Source: Nymphaea colorata
Taxonomy: Eukaryota; Streptophyta; Magnoliopsida; Nymphaeales; Nymphaeaceae
NCBI RefSeq assembly: GCF_008831285.2
Contig: NC_045139.1
Coordinates: 17,218,354-17,282,353 of the forward strand
Direction: 5' to 3'
DNA: 64,000 nucleotides
Shown: one piece after another, positions 56,181-64,000 of the stretch
Numbering within the stretch: the stretch's first letter is position 1
How the letters are laid out: the number at the start of each line of letters is the position of its first letter
Program-made: the position numbers and the translations under genes
The notes under the pieces: generated by a model
Told to the model about the DNA's origin: nothing
The model's database searches: none
The model's input: the letters and a program-made list of their open reading frames with translations, nothing else

Positions 56181-56355
56181 CTGCGAGAAGAGAGAGAGAG
56201 ACAGACAGACAGAAACGGAGACAGAAAGAGAGACATGGAGCTTTTCTGAAGTAATAGTATTGACTTCTGTGATTGGTATAATGGGATTTAGAACCCTTTA
56301 TATACATCAAAACATATTCAGCTCTAAACCAAAATTGGATGTTGATTTGATCCCT

Positions 56356-56613
56356 CTATGCACATGCCATTTGTGCTGTGAATGATTGGAAGACGACTTC
56401 ATTGCATGGAATTGTGAGGCCATTGTGATGATCGAAACCGAACTCCTCTTCTGCTCTTTTAAGCAATGATTGGAAGGTAGGATTCTTCAAGTAGGATGTT
56501 GGAATCACAAACCGCTTTCGGCTCTCGCCCACATACACAACAAAATGCCCCTTAGGGACGGAAGCTGCCTGATTCTTGGCCAGAATTGAAAGAGGCAGGC
56601 GAATGCTCATCAT
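56356..56613 (-). CDS. SAUR: SAUR family protein, alpha type (85 aa)
   Basis: Changes: K14N (AKNQ), G18S, A25V, A49S, R52K/K53R, E61D, S64N and D73V (CNEV). Start 56613; the ATG at 56679 would add 22 residues of former 5'UTR. TATATATA at 56761-56768, CACATG at 56815-56820. The 3' motif TGTATATA is kept (56299-56306), but the hairpin is degraded to GGGTTCTAAATCCC. Confidence 0.93.
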   Translation of the reverse strand: MMSIRLPLSILAKNQAASVPKGHFVVYVGESRKRFVIPTSYLKNPTFQSLLKRAEEEFGFDHHNGLTIPCNEVVFQSFTAQMACA

Positions 56614-57422
56614 CTTGTTGTGCTTATCTTGGAGTAGTGATCTTTTAGCTTTGCCTTGTGGAAGGATGAAGAGAAGCAAAGAAACAGGAATATGCAGCTT
56701 GAGTATGAGGAGTATTGAGACTCGGTGATTTGCTGAGCAAAGTCTGAAGGCTCCGCTGTGTATATATAGAGAAAGGTGAATGGTGGTAATCGCACAGACA
56801 TGTCATTGCTAAATCACATGATTGTCGATTGTAGATTCATGATGACTTGACCCATACGGTCATGTCCCCTTCACTAGTGATTTACAGGCCCACACTCCCC
56901 ACATTTATTTGAGCAGTCCTAGTTGTAATGCTCTGCAACAGCATTTGACATGGCATGTGATGGTCTTGTCAAGTGCAGAGTATCTCTCATAACCATGTTA
57001 ACTTTCTGCAAAGAGAAAGAATTCAGCCCAATCGATATTAAACAACAAATCCTTGTCCCATCTCTTTGAAGTCATAGAAAGCCACTTGATTTTTGTAGGT
57101 GGGTCCTCATGTGTATGGTTGGGAGGGCCATACTGCTCTGCTCTGTAATTTCAGTATGCAAGATTTTTCAAATTTACATGATGCTGTACAAAGAGTCAAG
57201 GAGATAGCATAAGTTACTTGCAAGAGTGGAGATGGACATCCATTATTTGGCAAGATGGGACCTTGCCTACATGGCGACAACGATGCAAGAGAAGCAAGCA
57301 CATGGTAGAGACATGAATCCCTGGTGCTAGCAGAATCGACCACTCAACTCGATCATGGTTGGGCCATATGAATCACAAGTGAAGAGAACAACAATAGACA
57401 TCCATGTGATTGAGCAATAACA

Positions 57423-57458
57423 TGTCTCTTAGCTTGCAGTTATCTTTATATATATATG
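57423..57458 (+). promoter_or_regulatory. Promoter of the SAUR at 57614
   Basis: TGTCTC at 57423-57428 and TATA repeats at about 57447-57458; CATGTG lies just upstream near 57403-57408. Confidence 0.75.
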
Positions 57459-57613
57459 TGAAGCAGAGCCTAGAAACTTCGTTCATCAAATCAGCTGTTC
57501 AGAATCCTCAACATACTCATAGTCAATTGCTTCTTCCTTCCAATCCTAATTGTCTTCTGTATCCTTCACAAGCAAAAGTGTCGTGGTTGCTAATTCGAGT
57601 TAGCTGTTCAAAA

Positions 57614-57871
57614 ATGATGAGTGTTCGCCTGCCACTATCAGTTCTTGCCAAGAAACAAGCAGCTCCTGTCCCGAAGGGGCACTTCGCAGTTTACGTTGGC
57701 GACAGCCGAAAGAGGTTTGTGATTCCAACATCCTACTTGAACAATCCTACCTTTCAAGCATTGCTGAGAAGAGCAGAGGAGGAGTTTGGCTTTGAGCATC
57801 ACAGTGACCTCACAATTCCATGCAATGAAGATGCCTTCCGAGAACTCACAACACAAATGGCATGTGCATAG
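57614..57871 (+). CDS. SAUR: SAUR family protein, gamma type (85 aa)
   Basis: Changes: I4V, I10V, G18P, E30D, K43N, K53R, G65D (HHSDLTIP), V74A, Q76R, S77E, F78L and A80T. Sister copy of 50610. The long in-frame start at 57410 lies before the TATA box and is not used. The 3'UTR element is at 57922-57945. It is the last plus-strand SAUR. Confidence 0.94.
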   Translation: MMSVRLPLSVLAKKQAAPVPKGHFAVYVGDSRKRFVIPTSYLNNPTFQALLRRAEEEFGFEHHSDLTIPCNEDAFRELTTQMACA

Positions 57872-57949
57872 CAGAAGCCAACCAAAATCAATTTTGCCAA
57901 TTTTTGTGTACTTTTCTCTGTTGTATATATGGGGATCAAAGTCCCACTG

Positions 57950-59320
57950 TTACTAAATTACAAATAGAAACACAATCAGTTATCAAAAATTTATAGCCTC
58001 AGCACTTTTCTCTTTCTGCCTTTCAACCACTTTATGATGAACAGCCAGTCTATAGCCTCAGCATTGTATCTTAGATGGAATCATGAAAATCCCAGTCATC
58101 CTTGTTTATGGTCTGCACTTAAACAGCTCTCGCACTTAGATCATTTTCATTAAAATATTAAAATTTGCTGTCCTATTGTAACATTAAAAGTTTAATTTCA
58201 TATTTTTCAACACTACACATTATTTGTGTAATTGTTTTATAAATAAATAAGAAACAATCTCAACCACTGAACTAGAAGAGTTCAATGGTTGAGAGAAAAA
58301 ATGAATAGTAGTCAGTACCTGGCTTCAAACCTGCTCTAAAATAAAGGATTATTATGATGGAAGAGAAGCCGATACCGGACTATCGCAAGCAAAAGATCCA
58401 TCTTGATCTTCCTCCCTACTTCCGCTAGTATAAACAATCAAAGATATCCGTAGTCATCCCCATAGCCACCTTTTATCGGCGAGAGGAATCACAGTCTCAG
58501 GTGCAAATCACAGAGGGAAGGGAATCGCCACAGTACCTCTCACTGGCCATTCAAATGGAGGGGCTCAACTGAACTAATACTAAATAATCAAAATGTCCCA
58601 TCACCTTTTTCTATTATTTTTCGTTCAAACAGAAAACATCATGGGCTGATATTGTTGTTAGTCATTTTAAAATTTAAGTGTCTAACGCGTGTTGTGTATA
58701 TATAAATTGAAACCATTCGGCCATTTTGAGCTCCGTCTAACAAGGTTGGGTAGTGTGCCACGGAATGCATTTGCATTCGAGTGATATGATTAAACAATTC
58801 ATCGAGTTATGATTATGAGAGGCTATATAAAAGATTTCTTAATCTAAACCCGAACGAGAAAATCCACTACTGCATATGTTTAGTCGGACTTAGCAAAAAG
58901 CAAAGGAGATGTACATGGCCATTGAGATTGAATTTATGCAGTTTGTACGTGTGAATCCAAATCCTAATTTAAGATCCAACCGGGCTTAATGCAAGCGTCA
59001 AAGGTCTTATGTCTGTCGTGTCCATGTTCGCTTTACAGAAATTCAAGCCTGGGCCTAAAAGTTCAAGTTCAGATCTGATTAAATGAGATTCAATTAGGTT
59101 TAGGTACGCGGCAGATGTCGATGACGAAGCCTGTTCGGTTCGCCAGAATCTGTCGGTGGTCGTCTAATCCGCCACCTGACATCGTAAAATTCCATTTACT
59201 GCAGAACCATCGATAAAGAGAGTCCGCCAATTTCATTATGCAGAATATTGCGATCATCGTAAAGCACGCTCTCCATCCTTTCTTTTCTTTTTGTTTGCAT
59301 TTGTGAGCATTCCAAGAAGA
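57950..59320. other. Intergenic DNA outside the repeated units, no gene seen
   Basis: After about 58080 similarity to the SAUR units ends. AT-rich sequence with no conserved frames; nothing recognised. Confidence 0.4.
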
Positions 59321-59327
59321 GAAGTTA

Positions 59328-59724
59328 ATGGCCGAATTACCACCAATTCGTATAGATCAGAGATCTTCAGAGCAATGGAGAATCTACCGATTTTTCATAT
59401 TCTCTGTGGTAACTTAGTTACTTTTATTTTATGTTCTTCTGTCCCACCAACTTCCATCGTTGTCCAAATCTTTGGCCTTTCTGCTTGCATATGTGCCGTA
59501 GAAAATGCAGTTTTTGCCCGAGTAACATGCTTATGTAGAAAGATGTCTTAGAAACTTTCGGAAAGAGGTTTAATTTATCGTCAAAGGATCCACGCGAAGC
59601 CGCAGTAATTCGTCTGCGAGCAATTCGACCACATGACGTCGAATCTGTGTTGAGCTTATTACAAACAGATCCAGAGCCAATGGATGGTGTGGAGTATAAC
59701 TTTGATTTACATTTAGATGTATGA
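59328..59724 (+). CDS. Candidate two-exon gene, 88 aa, family not recognised
   Basis: Exon 1 59328-59408 starts MAELPPIRIDQRSSEQWRI. A GTAACT donor follows at 59409. The intron 59409-59538 is T-rich and ends TTATGTAG. Exon 2 59539-59724 reads KDVLETFGKRFNLSSKDP, EAAVIRLRAIRPHDVESV, DPEPMDGVEYNFDLHLDV and a stop. Joining keeps the frame. The composition of exon 2 (charged, no low complexity, 61 codons open) looks protein-like. I do not recognise the family; it could also be the 3' exon of a larger gene or a fragment. It ends about 100 bases from the convergent SAUR stop at 59827. Confidence 0.4.
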
Positions 59725-59826
59725 TACAAGAATGGGATTCCGCTCCACTTCTATGCAAATTACAAGCCGATTGCTTCACGTTACACTACCAAAAAATTTG
59801 GTCAGATCATGAAATCGTCTTCTAAC

Positions 59827-60111
59827 TCAACTTAGCTGCTCTATGAGGGCCATGAAGGCGTCTTCATCACATGGAATGGTGAGTCCCATGCTAGAATTGT
59901 ACCCAAACTCTTCCTCTGCCTTCTCTAACAATTCCAGGAAGATGGGATTCTTCAGGTATGACGTCGGGACAACAAATCGTCTTCGGCTTTCACCAACATA
60001 CACGGCAAAGTGGCCCTTTGGTGTGTCAGCTGCAACTGATGACCGACTGCTGCTAAGAGTTCGTTGGATCGCCTTCTTAGCAAGAACCAACTGAGGCAAA
60101 CGGATCCCCAT
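59827..60111 (-). CDS. SAUR: SAUR family protein, longer type (94 aa)
   Basis: A SAUR of a different subgroup: MGIRLPQLVLAKKAIQ at the N-terminus, a serine-rich spacer of about a dozen residues (18-28), then [18 protein letters not shown] (29-46), [20 protein letters not shown] (48-67), EFGYNSSMGLTIPCDEDAF and the end IEQLS. The start 60111 is MGIRLP; an ATG at 60297 lies upstream of the TATA box (60224-60231) and is rejected. It lacks the CACATG/TGTCTC layout and the 3'UTR hairpin of the array. Closest to the usual SAUR pattern of other plants, it may represent an ancestral-type neighbour. Confidence 0.94.
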   Translation of the reverse strand: MGIRLPQLVLAKKAIQRTLSSSRSSVAADTPKGHFAVYVGESRRRFVVPTSYLKNPIFLELLEKAEEEFGYNSSMGLTIPCDEDAFMALIEQLS

Positions 60112-60239
60112 GATTCTTTTTACTTGGGTAGACAGTGATTGGTAGCAAAGGAGGAGAAAGAAGGAGGTAAGAGCTGATGAAGAGCAAGGAGTAGATGGTG
60201 TGGAAGATGTGTTGCACCACCTTGTATATATAGTGTGCC

Positions 60240-61600
60240 TGTCTTGACGAACAGAGATATTGGAAACAATATGTACTGTACAATAGAAATATTCCACCTA
60301 GTTGTACATACTGTACAAAGGGAACATGCCATGTACAAGAGCATGTGGATATACATAGCATGTCATTTTCTTTCTGCAAATCAAGGCTCTAATGGAAAGC
60401 ACATATAATCTAATGGCCCCTAGGGTTCAGCAATTAGTTTAAGCATCACCTTCCATGTTCTTAGAAGGGAAAACAAGTGGGTCCGCACTTAAGTTATCCA
60501 GGTTTGATTTACCTTCTTGACTGGGAAAAGAAAAAACACATTCAATCTGGAAAAATGAACAGGAAAAGTGGTCTGCATTTTTAGGACAGCTGGCTCTTTG
60601 ACCCTTTTTTTACTTAAAACATTGCATGTGATAATCAATATTATGTGCACAAACTAGAACCATGTTTTTTGAGTCCACTGTTTCTAACTTGACATTCTTG
60701 ATTGGAGATGCCAACTGGATGGGCCCAAATGACATGGATGCAACACTAGGGAGCTGGTTTCTGGCATATGCATATGCTTTAACAGACATGGGATGGGCAA
60801 AGAATTATCTGCTTTTCCATCCAGAAAGGACAAAGCACATTAAGTAATAGTTTCTTAAACAGTTTTTACTTTCATAAGTAGTTGATTCAATAACGGCTTA
60901 GACCTAATTTGAAGTTTTATATCCCTAAGCTGTTTCTTAGCCTGTGCTTACAGGACTAATTGGAAATTGTGGTTTTGCAGGTGCTGAAAATTCTCCTGCA
61001 GTTTGATTTGGATTCTTGCTCCTGGATTGGTATACGAGTTTGTGGAAAACTTTCTTCCACATAAGAAGATCGAGAATTTGGTAATCTAAATTAAGTAAAG
61101 TTGATTCAAACTTTAATCCTTACCAAATAAATCGAGGATTTACAGATCCGAGCCTGTAGATCTAACTTTTATTTCGCTTAGAGTTCTTATATATGTGTGA
61201 AAAAAGGATTTAGGACTAGTGAAGCTTGACCCAGGCTTTCTAAGTGATTTATGCAGACGATATCAAGAACAAAGTATATGTGATTCCTAATAGATCCAAC
61301 TTTAACTAAAATTGCTACTTAGGAATTATTTCTTATCTCTTTTTGCTGGATCCATGCAACTTATTTTTGATGAAAATTATCTCATTTTTTACTATTATTA
61401 CAGAAAATTGTGGCAAAACGCGTAAAAGTAAGCACTTTAGGCAGAAGGAGCTTGTCATAGAGAAGCCAAAAGAAAGAAAAAATTGAAAAACGTTATGAAT
61501 TGAGAAACCAACAAACTTTTGAAAACTAAATATATTACCATGTGTGATTTGATACTATGGGACTTTGCCCCGTATATACACCCAGTATATTCAGACATAA
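60240..61600. other. Intergenic DNA, no gene called
   Basis: Upstream of the 94-aa SAUR. A 61-codon plus-strand frame at 60662-60847 has unremarkable composition and no partner elsewhere. Nothing else is recognised. Confidence 0.4.
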
Positions 61601-61628
61601 ACTAAGACAAAGTGATGATAACAGTCTG

Positions 61629-61898
61629 CTATGTATAAGCTAGTTGTGCTGCAAGTGCTTGGAAAGCATCTTCACTGCACGGACGCCAGGGGATTGTGAG
61701 ACCATCCTGATGACTGCTGCTCAAACCCAAACTCCTCTTCTGCCCTTCTTAACAGTCCTTGAAAGGTAGGATTCTTCAAGTAAGAAGTTGGAACAAGAAG
61801 TCGCTTTCGGCTCTCACCTACATAGACGTCAAATGCCCCTTGGAAACACCAACTACCTGTTTCTTAGCAAGAATCAGTTGAGATAAGCGAATGCGCAT
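61629..61898 (-). pseudogene. SAUR pseudogene with at least two frameshifts
   Basis: Start 61898 reads MRIRLSQLILAKKQVVGVSK then GHLTSM and a stop: one base is missing in the GHFAVYV codons. The next frame carries [20 protein letters not shown] to [10 protein letters not shown], then an insertion around the GLTIPC codons breaks it again, before EDAFQALAAQLAYT and a stop at 61629. The promoter still shows TATATA near 62034, GAGACA at 62074-62079 and CACATG at 62094-62099. A TGTATATA plus GGGGCAAAGTCCC element near 61557-61580 also survives. The flanks of the array are therefore preserved around a dead gene. Confidence 0.82.
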
Positions 61899-62109
61899 CG
61901 TTTTATGCACCTAGCTTGCAGCAGTGAGTAAACTCAACTTGCAGAAGGAAACAACATGAAGAGGCCTAAGAAGCAACTATGCTTGAGGACTGAGAACAGT
62001 TGATTTGATGAATAAACATTGAAAAAACTGCTGCATATATACATATGAAGAAGAATAAAGTTTTGTAAGCCAAGAGACAACTCCTTGCTAATTCACATGA
62101 TTGCCTAGC

Positions 62110-64000
62110 TGTTGCACCCCCTCAAGATTGACTGTACCATATGGTCCTGTCCCCTTCTCTGTTGATTCATCAGGACCCATCACAGCCAAGTGAGCTTAGC
62201 CTCTGTAGTAATCATCATCATCACCACCATGTAACCTTATCTTATCTCAACCACAGTGCACGTACAGTAAGTGAATATGAGTCACTCATCGTAAACTTTA
62301 AGTACCGCAGACTCAGTTGTCCTTTTAAGACGTCCACAAGCTATTCTTATGCTATATATAAAACATCACCGGTACGGTAACCATGCTGGGCATCAACAGA
62401 TTCATGTGATCTCTTCCAATTATAGATGCCCAAACAACATGTAGAAATGGGGCACCCACTTGCCCATAGCCTGCAAGCAGGTGGTCTTACTCTTCCATGT
62501 TGTCAATCTGCATGCAAGCGATCGATTCACATAAATCAGGTAAGGCCCATTGAATGTTTAACATGGTAAAGAGATGTGAAGCAAAATCAAGACAGCATTC
62601 AGATGAGCATCCCTTTAATAAATTACATGGATGCATTGGAAACAGATACAAACATGTCTCCTGCTTTACTTGGCACACTTATTTCTCATGGTCACTGGGT
62701 GATGTAGGCTATGGTTTATATAAGCTTTACTAGAACTCAATAGTTACTTCATGAAGAACCACTTTGCTCAACATAAATCTTCTTGTTCTTATTGTGTTGC
62801 CTTGCTTTCTCAGTATCAGAAATCTCTCACTTTCTCTCCCTCTCTCTTTCTCTCTCTCTGTCATGTATATATATATATATATATATATATAGGTTCCATG
62901 AACGTTGAACTTGTGATATCTCATTAACTGAGTCAGTCACAAATAGCAGTTACCAAGTGAAAATTTAAGCTTTTAATGAAATATACGTGTTCTATTAAGT
63001 GGTTTGTCTTCGAGACTTAGTCATGACAAACCGTATTCACCCCTACGACTCCATAAGATGTGGGTTGATAGCGGTAGAAAAAAATGTTGAACGGCGAATC
63101 TGCCTCCTTTTTACATTTTATCTTAATAATACCTAAGATCCAATTTATATTAATCTAAAAGCCCAAAACAAAAAAGTTTTTAACGGGTACGAAAATTATG
63201 CTTTTCCTACTTCGGGAACATGTGAATCTCCAAGAGGATTTGGACGTCTACTGAATGCTGTTCTTCATCGTGCAAACAAAAGGTGTAGTGAGTACCTTTA
63301 CAGGTATCGAGCACTGTTTCTTTCTATTGATCCAAGTGTCTGGTTTAGATGTACCTTTTACAGGTACCAACAACTTTTCATAATTCTTTAATGGTTCTTT
63401 AAAATTAATTCCAATCTGAAAAATGCTTGTGATCATTGTAGTCGTTATCTGAATATCTGAATCGTATCCTCATCCATGAGGCCACAATGAGAAACGATTT
63501 GTCATATTAGCTGGGTCGAGCAGGCATACGCCTGTGCAAGTAGCTTGGTGAACTCTTGACTTTCTTGACATTCCTGTGCAAAATTGCATGCAGACCTTAT
63601 AAAGAGATTGGATACATTTTCATAAGGATCATAATTTAAAAATAGTTTTCCTGCACAAAAAGATTTTGGGCCAAGAAAAGAAACAAATATTTTTCTTACT
63701 GTTGAGGACGTCTATACTATCAGATCAAGTAGAAGAAATAGATCTGCAACGATCAAATTGTTAGCTGTGAAGTGCTGTACAGTTGTTGCCATATTATCCT
63801 TCCCAGTTCAAGTGGCATTTTACTCGCATACCCACCTGTAAACCACGTGAAGTTGCACTGTAGCCAGCCAAATGGTCCTCTTCAAGGGACGCTTTAACTC
63901 CACCTGTAAACCACGTGAAGCTGCATTCTACCATTTTGGGAAGAGGAAACACCAGGTTATATGCATAGTAACCTTGCCCTTGCATAAATCGCCCAACACT
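62110..64000. other. Intergenic right edge, no gene called
   Basis: A TA tract lies near 62865-62892, next to a CT-rich run. GTACC...GGTAC-type short palindromes occur at about 63290-63310 and 63350-63368. A 30-bp direct repeat containing CACGTG is described separately. No frames resemble known proteins. Confidence 0.4.
63832..63930. repeat. Direct repeat with two G-boxes
   Basis: CCACCTGTAAACCACGTGAA occurs at about 63832 and again at about 63900, 68-69 bases apart. Each copy contains the palindromic G-box CACGTG, a bZIP/bHLH site. No gene start is visible beside it within the window. Confidence 0.6.

Noticed and set aside
60662-60847. 61-codon plus-strand frame
   Set aside because: No recognised motif, no paralogue in the window, and no promoter features tied to its start.

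Overview
This is nuclear DNA from a flowering plant. The evidence is a dense family of auxin-responsive SAUR (Small Auxin Up RNA) genes, TATA and AuxRE plant promoters, LINE relics, an LTR mini-element with the tRNA-iMet primer site usual in plants, and a Tourist-like MITE. The species cannot be named from the window. Nearly everything that looks coding is SAUR: I count 34 loci. Twenty-four are intact and canonical (84-94 aa, intronless), one has lost its stop codon, seven are pseudogenes with visible lesions, and two are short relics. SAUR proteins are known to inhibit PP2C.D phosphatases, which keeps plasma-membrane H+-ATPases active and drives acid growth. The array is therefore probably a large, partly redundant set of growth effectors.

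Layout. (1) Positions 1-18.8 kb hold a tandem segmental duplication: block A about 1-8690 and block B about 9518-18760. Each block has three intact minus-strand SAURs, one frameshifted SAUR, one plus-strand SAUR relic and a rotted LINE. (2) From 17.6 to 57.9 kb a unit is repeated, in its full form an 'alpha' SAUR on the minus strand, a spacer, a second minus-strand SAUR, an imperfect palindromic promoter region, and a plus-strand SAUR. The full form is seen starting at 24.4, 32.5, 39.0 and 44.5 kb. Shorter head-to-head versions start at 17.6, 21.4, 29.6, 49.5 and 56.4 kb, and a lone alpha gene lies at 53.1 kb. (3) From 58 to 64 kb the repeats stop: there is an unrecognised two-exon gene candidate, a more typical 94-aa SAUR, a decayed SAUR and ordinary intergenic DNA.

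Mobile DNA breaks into the array: a complete 458-bp TRIM with identical LTRs in the promoter region of the SAUR at 19645, a decayed solo LTR of the same family at 51.6 kb, a 2-kb insertion that splits the SAUR at 34.7/37.0 kb, and a 279-bp MITE at 54.6 kb.

Shared control logic. Most copies have a TATATATA box 115-150 bases before the ATG, a CACATG E-box 30-70 bases beyond it, and often TGTCTC auxin elements. Most also carry, about 40-110 bases after the stop, a UGUANAUA (Pumilio-type) motif next to a small GGGATCAAA(A/G)TCCC hairpin. 'Alpha consensus' below means the 85-residue protein encoded identically at 213-470, 7548-7805 and 32507-32764; substitutions are numbered against it.
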